A stretch of 52,442 nt of DNA from Bacteroidales bacterium UBA3289 (GTDB lineage: Bacteria > Bacteroidota > Bacteroidia > Bacteroidales > UBA932): NCBI GenBank assembly GCA_002361625.1, contig DETL01000032.1, positions 1 through 52,442 of the forward strand. Reading direction: 5' to 3'. Both the position numbers and the translations under genes were made by a program. The notes below the pieces were generated by a model that had not been told where the DNA came from, searched no databases, and worked only from the letters and a program-made list of their open reading frames with translations. Positions 1-6,727 of the stretch are shown here, piece after piece (positions within the stretch are counted from its first letter, which is position 1; the number at the start of each line of letters is the position of its first letter).

Positions 1-42
1 CAGATGGTCCGCACCATCAAGTACCTCGCCGAGCTCAAGTAA
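1..42 (+). CDS. C-terminal end of an unidentified protein (partial)
   Basis: Only the last 13 codons and a TAA stop lie in the window (residues QMVRTIKYLAELK). The frame is open to the window edge, and the stop is followed by a strong terminator hairpin about 45 bases later, which supports a real gene end. The tail is too short to assign a family. Confidence 0.55.
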   Translation, partial: QMVRTIKYLAELK

Positions 43-86
43 GTCCGCCAAGCACTTAAGAGGACTCCATCAGGAGTGAATCCATA

Positions 87-120
87 GACAGGTTCCATCC
101 GGGGCCTGTCTTTATTTTTT
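87..120 (+). terminator. Rho-independent terminator
   Basis: A ten-base stem (87-96 pairing with 101-110, two G-T pairs, loop ATCC) begins GACAGG and closes CCTGTC. It is followed directly by a T-rich run. It ends transcription of the gene whose last codons are at 1-42. Confidence 0.85.
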
Positions 121-131
121 ATAATTTTTTA

Positions 132-139
132 TATATTTG
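132..139 (+). promoter_or_regulatory. -7 promoter element of the OmpA-like gene
   Basis: TATATTTG matches the Bacteroidota -7 consensus TAnnTTTG and lies 27 bases before the chosen ATG at 167. No clear TTG is present at the -33 distance; that stretch is T-rich. Confidence 0.6.
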
Positions 140-166
140 TATTCAGAAACAGAATCAGTAAACCCA

Positions 167-1255
167 ATGAAGAAATTATCCTTTGTCGTCGCCCTTCTCG
201 CGGCGTTTGCTTTTTCCGCGAAGGCCCAGGAATTCGAACCGGGCGTGTATCTCCAGCTCCAGGGCGGAGCTGCCTATGATGTCGGAGAAGCCTCCTTCGG
301 GAAGCTCATCTCTCCCGCCGCCCAGGCAGCGATCGGCTATCGTTTCAATGAAATTTTCGGTGCGCGCATTTCCGTGAACGGTTGGCAGGCCCGCAACTAC
401 ACAAGCGGATCCGAACTCCTGTACAAATACCGTTTCGTCCAGCCGGCCCTGGACCTGCAGTTTGACCTGGGCACGCTATTCGCCGGATGGAATCCCCACC
501 GGGTGTTCAACACCTACTGGTTCATCGGTGGCGGAGCCCCGATCGCCTTCGACAATGAAGATGCCATCGACCTGCACCAAAACGGCGAGAAACTGTCCCT
601 CCTGTGGGAACCCACGAAGGTTTTTTGGGGCGCCCGCACCGGCCTGGGAGCCGACATCCGCCTCAGCAAGCATGTCGCCTTCAATCTGGAACTGAATGCG
701 AACATGTACCCGGACACCTTCAATTCCAAGAAGAACGTGGAAGCGAGGAACCCTGACTTCCGCTTCAACGCCCTTGCCGGCTTTACCTTCCGATTCGGCG
801 GGAAGAAGGCTCCGAAGGCCGCTCCGGCCGTGGTTCCGATTCCGCATCAGCATCAGGAAGAAGCCCGGGAGGAATCTCCGAGGAGAAACACCGTTTCTGA
901 AGAGCCGGTGAAGGAAGATGTCGGTCCCGCCATCTACCAGGGTGCCGATGTGGACATTTTCTTCGACCTGAACCAGTCCAAGATCCGTGAAGATCAGGTC
1001 CTGACCCTGAACCGCCTCGTGAGCTTCCTCCGCAACAATCCGGACATCAGGATCCAGCTCGACGGCTATGCCGACCGTGGCACCGGTACCCCGGAAATCA
1101 ACCAGGAACTCTCCGAGCAGCGCGTCGCCGCCGTCCGCCAGTTCATCGTCAGCCGCGGCATCGAGAACAGCCGCGTGAAGACCGCCGCCCATGGTGACAC
1201 CGTCCAGCCCTTCTCTGGCGCCAAGAACCGGGTCGTTACCTGCCGCGTGAGATAG
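167..1255 (+). CDS. OmpA-family outer membrane protein
   Basis: A 362-residue protein with a signal peptide (MKKLSFVVALLAAFAFSAKA, likely cut before QEF). Residues about 22-215 are rich in alternating aromatic and polar residues and look like an outer membrane beta-barrel. A Pro/Glu/His-rich linker follows. From about residue 260 to the end comes an OmpA-like peptidoglycan-binding domain (DVDIFFDLNQSKI, then DGYAD and the helix LSEQRVAAVRQFIVSRGI). The known role of such proteins is to tie the outer membrane to the cell wall. The frame could start 10 codons earlier at 137, but that ATG would precede the hydrophobic signal with polar residues and overlap the promoter, so 167 is preferred. It is monocistronic and ends 2 bases from the convergent yggS. 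Confidence 0.85.
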   Translation: MKKLSFVVALLAAFAFSAKAQEFEPGVYLQLQGGAAYDVGEASFGKLISPAAQAAIGYRFNEIFGARISVNGWQARNYTSGSELLYKYRFVQPALDLQFDLGTLFAGWNPHRVFNTYWFIGGGAPIAFDNEDAIDLHQNGEKLSLLWEPTKVFWGARTGLGADIRLSKHVAFNLELNANMYPDTFNSKKNVEARNPDFRFNALAGFTFRFGGKKAPKAAPAVVPIPHQHQEEAREESPRRNTVSEEPVKEDVGPAIYQGADVDIFFDLNQSKIREDQVLTLNRLVSFLRNNPDIRIQLDGYADRGTGTPEINQELSEQRVAAVRQFIVSRGIENSRVKTAAHGDTVQPFSGAKNRVVTCRVR

Positions 1256-1257
1256 GT

Positions 1258-2025
1258 TCAGTACTCCCTCGGACCGAAAATATCCGTACCGATCCGGACC
1301 ATCGTTGCACCATGGCGTGTGGCGATGGTCCAATCGTTTGACATGCCGATGGAGAGTTCCGTAAAGGTCTCCCGCAGGGAAGGAAACGCTTCCCGGATCC
1401 GATGGAACAGGCTTTCGATCCGGGCGAAATCCGCCTCGATCACCGCATCATCCTCCGTATTCGTCGCCATGCCCATCAAGCCCCGGATCCGGATATTCTC
1501 CAGCGGAGGGAGTACACCCTCTGAAAACTGTGCCACCCTCGGCACATGAGAGGGAGGGGCCCACGGCTCGCCGTGGGAGGGACGGAGGTCGCTTTGCGAC
1601 CGGAGGTTTTCAGAGGGTGTACTCCCGCAGCATCGGAGAATATCTTCCTCATCAAAACCTTGCTTGGTCTCTTCGGCGCCCAGGTGGAGTTCCAGGAGGA
1701 CGTCGATGACCCGACCGTTCTCTCTCCCCCACTTGTCGATGGCTTCCAGCAGGTGGAAGGAATCGACGGACTGGACGAGAGTGACGTACGGGAGGACGAG
1801 CTTGAGCTTGTTGGTCTGGAGATGGCCGATGAAATGCCACTCGATATCCGCGGGCATCTGCGGGACCTTGGCGGCGAGTTCCTGGGGACGGCTCTCGGCA
1901 AAGACCCGCTGGCCGGCATCGTAAGCCTCCATCAGGCGTTCGACCGGATGGAATTTGGAAACTGCCACCAGTTTCACGGCTGATGGCAGTTTCTCGTAAA
2001 GGGCTTGTAAGTTATCTCTTACCAT
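1258..2025 (-). CDS. yggS: YggS/PLPBP-family pyridoxal-phosphate homeostasis protein with an in-frame insertion
   Basis: A 255-residue protein of the YggS (PROSC/PLPBP) family, which binds pyridoxal 5'-phosphate and takes part in vitamin B6 and amino acid homeostasis. The PLP lysine sits in KLVAVSKFHP, and IEWHFIGHLQTNK, ELSIGMSNDW and MVRIGTDIFG are family signatures. Between EEDILRCC and LENIRIRGLMGM lies an extra stretch of about 40 residues that is absent from the family. It is encoded by the palindromic element at 1508-1626, which adds no stop codon and keeps the frame. The insert falls before the GLMGM strand, probably in a surface loop. The start chosen (MVRDNLQAL) overlaps the end of yidC by 14 bases; 13 further in-frame codons upstream read as nonsense. 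Whether the protein still works cannot be told from sequence. Confidence 0.85.
   Translation of the reverse strand: MVRDNLQALYEKLPSAVKLVAVSKFHPVERLMEAYDAGQRVFAESRPQELAAKVPQMPADIEWHFIGHLQTNKLKLVLPYVTLVQSVDSFHLLEAIDKWGRENGRVIDVLLELHLGAEETKQGFDEEDILRCCGSTPSENLRSQSDLRPSHGEPWAPPSHVPRVAQFSEGVLPPLENIRIRGLMGMATNTEDDAVIEADFARIESLFHRIREAFPSLRETFTELSIGMSNDWTIATRHGATMVRIGTDIFGPREY
1508..1626. repeat. Cloverleaf-like palindromic element inserted in yggS
   Basis: Perfect 21-bp inverted repeats bound the element (1508-1528 and 1606-1626, each starting GGGAGTACACCC when read inward). Inside are three hairpins: 1529-1534/1541-1546 (TGTGCC/GGCACA), 1560-1567/1570-1577 (CCCACGGC/GCCGTGGG) and 1587-1592/1596-1601 (GGTCGC/GCGACC). 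Together they form a closing stem with three arms. It encodes no transposase and reads through in frame as part of yggS. This resembles in principle the Rickettsia palindromic elements that insert within genes; I recognise no named family for this one. No second copy was noticed in the window. Confidence 0.85.
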
Positions 2026-3892
2026 TTTTTCTCTGTTGCTGGGCCTGCTGCTTCTGCATCTCACGCTGCATCTTCTGGGCTTCTTCCAGGCGCTGCTGCC
2101 ACTTGGACTTGGGCGCCGCCTTGCCCTCGGCCGCTTTCACCTTCGCGAGGATCTCTTCCGGGTGGACGAACCACTTCTTGATGATCCAGGTTTCCAGCAT
2201 CGTGATGAGGTTGGAAAGGAGGTAATAGTAGCTGAGACCGGAGGAGAGGTTGTTACAGATGAAGAACATCATGATCGGCATCATATAGAGGCTCATGAAG
2301 CGCATCATCTTGGCGTTCGGGTCGTTGCCGGTGCTCTGGTTCTGCATCGTGATGCGGGAGTAGAAGAACATCGACAGCGCCATCAGGAGCGCGAAAAGGG
2401 AGATGTGGTCCATGCCCAGGACACTCGTGCCCCAGTGGATGACATCGTCATACGCGGAGAGGTCCTCGGCCCACAGGAAGGGCTGCTGGCGCAGCTGGAT
2501 GGAGGCCGGGAAGAACCGGAACATCGCCCACAGGATCGGCATCTGGAAGAGCATCGGGAGGCATCCGCCCATCATGGACACGCCGGCCTTGTTGTACAGT
2601 TCCATCGTCGCCTGCTGCTTCTTCATCGCATCTTCCTGCTTGGGATACTTGGCGTTGATCTTGTCCAGTTCCGGCTTCAGGGCCTGCATCTTCGCAGAGG
2701 AAGAATAGCTCTTGTAGGCGAACGGAAGAACGACGATCTTGATGAAGATGGTCATCAGGAGGATGATGATGCCGAAGGACTTGATGAACTTGCTCAGCCA
2801 GTCGAACAGCGGGATGATCACACCCTTGGTGAACCAGGAAATCCACGCACCGCCCATCGGGATCACCTTCTCATAGGCATGGTGATAGGCACGCAGTCCC
2901 TTGTAGTCGTTGGGACCGAAGTAGAACTCGAAGGGGATGTCGATCCGCGGGGATCCCGGCTGGATATCCGCCCGCAGGGAGGCCGTGCAGGTCATGAGGT
3001 CGTGCTCGGCATTGTCCTTCGGAAGATAGTCGATGGTGAATTCACCGTAGGTAAAGTCCTTCGGGGCCCGCATGATGGCGGAGAAGAACTGCTGCTGGAA
3101 GGCGAACCATTCGAGCTTGTTGTCGAAGCGCTTGGATCCCTTGCGGCCGTTGCCGATACTCTCCGGCTTCTTCTCGTCCGGGAAGTAGTAGTTCAGGCGG
3201 GAGTACTGGCTCTCGTTCTTGAAGCCCTTCTCCATCCGCGGGATGACCGCATCGAAATCCACGTCGATGCTGCCCACGTTGCGCGGAATCAGGTTTTCCA
3301 TGCCGACGAAGGAAAGCGTCTGGTTCACCGAGTAGGAATCCTTCACGAGCGTGTAGGTCTCCTCGATATAGCCGCCGTTCGAGAACGGCAGGCGCATCAC
3401 CACGGTAGAGTCCGTGGAGGCCTCGGGCACATACAGGAAGTTGAACTTCCGGGTGTCCACGGCCGTCGGTGCATACACGACGAATCCGAGCTGGCTCTTG
3501 CCGTCGCGGAGGATATACAGATCCGACTTGTCGTAATTCTTGTATTCCTTGACCCGGACCGCATAGGGTTGGGCACCCATGGTGGTGAAGGTGACCTCCA
3601 GTTTTTCGTTCTCCAGCTTGACCAGGCTTCCCTCGCCCTGCGCCGCAGCGTTCAGGAGGGAATCGCTGTAAACCGCCGTCTGCGCAGGCAGCGCGGCCAC
3701 CACCGTGTCCTCCGGGTGCTCCGCCAGATAAGCGGCCCGGATGCTGTCCTGCCTGTACTGTTCCACGGCGGCGATGGAATCCAGTTGTGCCTGGTACTCC
3801 ATCTGCTTCCGGACCTGACGGCTCTGGAACCCGAAGAAGCCCATCATGATCAGGGCGATCAGAACGAAGCCGATGATTGAGTTTTTGTCCAT
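2012..3892 (-). CDS. yidC: Membrane protein insertase YidC
   Basis: A 626-residue inner membrane protein that inserts and folds membrane proteins, alone or with SecYEG. There is an N-terminal membrane segment (SIIGFVLIALIMMGFFGF), then a large periplasmic domain of roughly residues 60-350, and a C-terminal 60KD_IMP core with five hydrophobic segments from about residue 355 (ISWFTKGVIIPLFDWLSKF, FGIIILLMTIFIKIVVLP and later ones). The tail is basic and glutamine-rich (QKMQREMQKQQAQQQRKNGKR region), as expected for ribosome contact. Length and layout match Bacteroidota YidC. It starts 3 bases after the DUF349 gene, and its stop overlaps the yggS start, so the three genes are probably one transcript. 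Confidence 0.95.
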   Translation of the reverse strand: MDKNSIIGFVLIALIMMGFFGFQSRQVRKQMEYQAQLDSIAAVEQYRQDSIRAAYLAEHPEDTVVAALPAQTAVYSDSLLNAAAQGEGSLVKLENEKLEVTFTTMGAQPYAVRVKEYKNYDKSDLYILRDGKSQLGFVVYAPTAVDTRKFNFLYVPEASTDSTVVMRLPFSNGGYIEETYTLVKDSYSVNQTLSFVGMENLIPRNVGSIDVDFDAVIPRMEKGFKNESQYSRLNYYFPDEKKPESIGNGRKGSKRFDNKLEWFAFQQQFFSAIMRAPKDFTYGEFTIDYLPKDNAEHDLMTCTASLRADIQPGSPRIDIPFEFYFGPNDYKGLRAYHHAYEKVIPMGGAWISWFTKGVIIPLFDWLSKFIKSFGIIILLMTIFIKIVVLPFAYKSYSSSAKMQALKPELDKINAKYPKQEDAMKKQQATMELYNKAGVSMMGGCLPMLFQMPILWAMFRFFPASIQLRQQPFLWAEDLSAYDDVIHWGTSVLGMDHISLFALLMALSMFFYSRITMQNQSTGNDPNAKMMRFMSLYMMPIMMFFICNNLSSGLSYYYLLSNLITMLETWIIKKWFVHPEEILAKVKAAEGKAAPKSKWQQRLEEAQKMQREMQKQQAQQQRKNGKR

Positions 3893-3895
3893 AGG

Positions 3896-5722
3896 CTACT
3901 CGCTCTGCTCCTCCTGCTCCTTGGTCACCAGTTCGCGGATCTTCGCTTCCAGTTCCTTGAGGTCGGCCTTGGCCGCGTCGATGCGCTCCTGCATCTGGGC
4001 CTTGAGCTGCTCCGCACCCTTGGACAGGCCAAAGAAGCCGATGTTGTTCTCATAGGTCTGGATGTCCTGCTGCAGCTGGTTGTACTTGAGCGTGAGCTTG
4101 TCCTTCTCGGTAAGCGGAGCATTGCTGCGGCGCTGCTCGCCGCGGACAGGGCCCCGTCCGCTTTCGCGACGGCCACCGCGTCCCCAGTCCGGGAACTTGG
4201 CCTGCATCGCCGCGCGGTAGGCGGCCTGGACGGCGTCCTTTTCCTTGAACGGAACGAATCCGATGGCGTTCCAGCGCTCGGCAAAGCCGCGGGCGGCTTC
4301 GGCATCGGCCTCGGCGTCAGCGGAGACGTATGCCTCGATTTCCTCGATCAGGGCGCGCTTGGCCTTGAGGTTGCCGTAGTAGTCGTTCTCGGGACGTCCC
4401 TGCTTGTCACGCTCGTTGAAGAAAGCGTCACAGGCGGCACGGAAACGTTTCCACAGCTGTTCGGACTTCTTGCGCGGCACGGCACCGATCTCCTTCCACT
4501 GCTTCTGGAGTTCGATCAGCGTGTCGGAGGTCTTCTTCCAGTCGGTGCTGTCCTTGAGGACCTCGGCCTGCTCGATGATGGCGAGTTTCTTGGACATGTT
4601 GTCGTTCATGCTGTCCTTGAACTCGTTATAGTAGTCACGCTTGCGGCTGAAGAAAGCGTCGCAGGCGGCGCGGAAACGGTCGTACACTTTCTGGTTGTCC
4701 TTCCGCGTAGCGAAACCGATCTTGCGCCATTCGTCCTGGATCGCGACGATCTCCTTGGAGAGGGCGTTCCATTCGCTGGAGGACTTGATCTCCTGGGCCG
4801 CGATGGCCTCCACTTTCTCGCAGAGGGCGGTCTTGGCCTCCAGGTTCTGGGCCTGCTGTTCTTTCAGGCCTTCGAAGTGGGCCTGGTATTTCTTGTTGAT
4901 GACCGCGGTGGCGGCACGGAACCGCTCCCAGATGGAATCGCGGAACTCCTTGGCCACGGGGCCGAATTCCTTCCACTGCTCATGGAGTTTCTGGAGCTCC
5001 TTGAAGGCGCTCACGATGTCCTCGTTCTCGGCAAGGGCCTCGGCCTGCTCGCAGAACTCGGTCTTGGCCTCGAGGTTCTTGCGGAAATCCAGGTCACGGA
5101 GCTCGCGGTTGATCTGCACGAGGTCGTAGAATTTCTCCACATGGAGCTGATACGTATCATTGATGTCCCGGTAGTTCTGCTGCGGGACCGGACCGGTCTC
5201 GCGCCAACGGTTCTGGATCTCCCGGAACTTCGGGAACGCGTCCTTCATGTCCCCCTGCTCCTCGACGAGGGCCTTGAGGTCCTCGATGATGGCCTGCTTG
5301 GTCACGAGGTTGGCCTCGCGTTCGGCATCCAGCTGGCGGTTGTATTCCGCCCGCTCTTTCTTATATACATTGTAGAGGTTCTTGAATCCGGCCTCGATCG
5401 CGGCGAACGGGCTCACGGGCGCGCTCTCCAGCGGTTCGGTGGCAGGCATTTCCTCGATGGTATCGGCATCGGGTTCCTCAACCGCGGCATCCTCGCCAGC
5501 CTCCGCCTTTTCGCGGGAAAGGCGCTTGTAGAAGGCGGACTTCAGGGCCTCGGCCTCCTTGGAACGCTTCATGCGGTCTTCACTTTCCGTCAGGCTCTGG
5601 AACAGGGCGGAGAGCTCGGCCAGGGTCTTGTCGGCATAGTTGACGACGACCTGTTCCTGTGCTACATCTGCGGTCTCGACGACGGTTTCTTCGATGACCT
5701 CAGGCTTCATTTCTTCACTCAT
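3896..5722 (-). CDS. DUF349 repeat protein
   Basis: A 608-residue cytoplasmic protein built from about five tandem DUF349 repeats of about 70 residues. Each is a helical unit with a motif of the form W-(K/R)-x-(I/T/F)-G followed by FR or RFRAACDAFF; examples are NRWRETGPVP, EQWKEFGPV, DEWRKIGFA, KQWKEIGAVP and ERWNAIGFVP. The N-terminus is acidic and low in complexity, and the C-terminus is a coiled coil (about residues 545-608). DUF349 proteins are widespread in Bacteroidota and lack a firm role; I do not assign one. First gene of the leftward unit with yidC and yggS, with its own -7 element at 5758-5765. Confidence 0.85.
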   Translation of the reverse strand: MSEEMKPEVIEETVVETADVAQEQVVVNYADKTLAELSALFQSLTESEDRMKRSKEAEALKSAFYKRLSREKAEAGEDAAVEEPDADTIEEMPATEPLESAPVSPFAAIEAGFKNLYNVYKKERAEYNRQLDAEREANLVTKQAIIEDLKALVEEQGDMKDAFPKFREIQNRWRETGPVPQQNYRDINDTYQLHVEKFYDLVQINRELRDLDFRKNLEAKTEFCEQAEALAENEDIVSAFKELQKLHEQWKEFGPVAKEFRDSIWERFRAATAVINKKYQAHFEGLKEQQAQNLEAKTALCEKVEAIAAQEIKSSSEWNALSKEIVAIQDEWRKIGFATRKDNQKVYDRFRAACDAFFSRKRDYYNEFKDSMNDNMSKKLAIIEQAEVLKDSTDWKKTSDTLIELQKQWKEIGAVPRKKSEQLWKRFRAACDAFFNERDKQGRPENDYYGNLKAKRALIEEIEAYVSADAEADAEAARGFAERWNAIGFVPFKEKDAVQAAYRAAMQAKFPDWGRGGRRESGRGPVRGEQRRSNAPLTEKDKLTLKYNQLQQDIQTYENNIGFFGLSKGAEQLKAQMQERIDAAKADLKELEAKIRELVTKEQEEQSE

Positions 5723-5757
5723 AGTAGATGGTGCTCAAAAATTAAACATACAGATTA

Positions 5758-5765
5758 CAAAGATA
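5758..5765 (-). promoter_or_regulatory. -7 promoter element of the DUF349-yidC-yggS unit
   Basis: Read on the minus strand the bases are TATCTTTG, a full match to TAnnTTTG, about 36 bases before the start codon. A TTG at the usual -33 distance is not evident. Confidence 0.6.
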
Positions 5766-5795
5766 ACAAAATTTCCACAATTAAGCATAAAACGC

Positions 5796-5803
5796 TACAT
5801 TTG
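5796..5803 (+). promoter_or_regulatory. -7 promoter element of trmD
   Basis: TACATTTG matches TAnnTTTG and lies 22 bases before the trmD ATG, divergent from the DUF349 promoter with about 30 bases between the two -7 elements. Confidence 0.6.
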
Positions 5804-5824
5804 CAGTGAAGAAAGAGAGAACCC

Positions 5825-6499
5825 ATGCGCATCGATATCCTTACCGTCGTCCCGGAGCTGCTCGAAAGCCCGCTCAGTCATTCCATTCCGGGCCGGGCCG
5901 TCAAAAAAGGCCTGGTGGAAATCCACGTCCACAACCTCCGCAAGTACGGCCTCGGGCCGCGCCTCACCGTGGATGACTATTGCTATGGCGGCGACGCCGG
6001 CATGGTCATGATGGTGGAGCCGGTGTTCCGGATGATCGAGGAACTGCGGTCGGAAAGGGACTACGACGAAATCATCTATATGGCTCCGGACGGGGAGATC
6101 CTGGACCAGGGAATAGCCAACGAGCTGTCCCTCAAGGAGAATATCATCATCTTGTGCGGCCATTACAAGGGCATTGACGAACGCATCCGCGAACACCTCG
6201 TCACCCGGGAGATCTCCGTGGGCGATTTCGTCGTGAGCGGCGGCGAGATCCCGGCCGCCCTCCTGGCCGACAGCATCATCCGGCTCATCCCCGGCGTCCT
6301 GACCGACGAGACGTCGGCTCTTTCCGACAGTTTCCAGGATGGCCTGGTCTCCCCTCCCGTCTATACCCGTCCCGCGGAATTCAACGGCTGGAAGGTTCCC
6401 GATGTCCTCCTGTCCGGCAATCCCAAGCTCATCCAGGCCTGGCAGGACGAACAAGCCCTCGCCCGCACCCGTGAGCGCCGTCCCCACCTCCTGGACTAA
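5825..6499 (+). CDS. trmD: tRNA (guanine-37-N1)-methyltransferase TrmD
   Basis: A 224-residue SPOUT-family enzyme that methylates G37 next to the anticodon using S-adenosylmethionine, which prevents +1 frameshifting. Family signatures are MRIDILTVVPELLESP at the start, YGGDAGMVM, the trefoil-knot region LCGHYKGIDERI and SVGDFVVSGGEIPA, and the C-terminal RPAEFNGWKVPDVLLSGN. Full length. It is monocistronic, with its own promoter and a strong terminator 4 bases after the stop. Confidence 0.96.
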   Translation: MRIDILTVVPELLESPLSHSIPGRAVKKGLVEIHVHNLRKYGLGPRLTVDDYCYGGDAGMVMMVEPVFRMIEELRSERDYDEIIYMAPDGEILDQGIANELSLKENIIILCGHYKGIDERIREHLVTREISVGDFVVSGGEIPAALLADSIIRLIPGVLTDETSALSDSFQDGLVSPPVYTRPAEFNGWKVPDVLLSGNPKLIQAWQDEQALARTRERRPHLLD

Positions 6500-6503
6500 A
6501 AGG

Positions 6504-6535
6504 ATAAGGCTCGCATCCCTGCGAGCCTTATTCTT
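6504..6535. terminator. Terminator after trmD, symmetric
   Basis: A perfect 12-base stem (6504-6515 with 6520-6531, ATAAGGCTCGCA/TGCGAGCCTTAT, loop TCCC). On the plus strand it is followed by a short T-rich stretch and ends trmD. Read leftward it is followed by CCTTTTAG and could also end the predicted small transcript starting near 6656. Confidence 0.8.
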
Positions 6536-6656
6536 GGTTAGTTAGTAGTGTATTCTTACTCAGAAGAAGGTTAATTGTGTTGGTTAGAAGAAACGTATCT
6601 CGGTTCTCGCAAAAGGTTTTTAAATAATTTTATTAAATCTCTCTTTTTCCCTTTCG
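6536..6656 (-). ncRNA. Possible small RNA with its own promoter
   Basis: The 6.5-6.73 kb gap holds no open frame with a usable start codon, but it carries a good leftward promoter (6663-6692) and a terminator hairpin (6504-6531), which would give a transcript of about 150 bases. Its middle is poor in G and rich in A, C and T (ACTAACTAACCAAGAATAAG near its end), the kind of unpaired stretch seen in base-pairing small RNAs. This is inference from signals only; no known RNA family was recognised. Confidence 0.35.
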
Positions 6657-6662
6657 CAAGAG

Positions 6663-6692
6663 CAAAGATAAGCAAACTTTCCATACTTCCAA
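6663..6692 (-). promoter_or_regulatory. Orphan leftward promoter
   Basis: On the minus strand TTG (6692-6690), 19 bases, then TATCTTTG (6670-6663), a full match to the Bacteroidota pattern. It lies downstream of the TonB receptor stop and no protein gene follows it in that direction before the trmD terminator. Confidence 0.6.
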
Positions 6693-6727
6693 AATTTAAT
6701 GATAAAATCTTCGCTAATTAAAATATT

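Noticed and set aside
1259..1268. A partial copy of the yggS repeat end (GTACTCCC) near the yggS stop
   Set aside because: Only eight bases match and they encode the conserved C-terminal residues of YggS, so it is probably chance.
1508..1626. Reading the cloverleaf in yggS as a tRNA gene
   Set aside because: Stem lengths (21-bp closing stem) and loops do not fit a tRNA; no anticodon arm of seven-base loop or T-loop GTTC is present.
2036..3880. A 614-codon open frame opposite yidC
   Set aside because: Shadow frame of yidC with Arg/His/Leu-rich nonsense and no promoter or start context.
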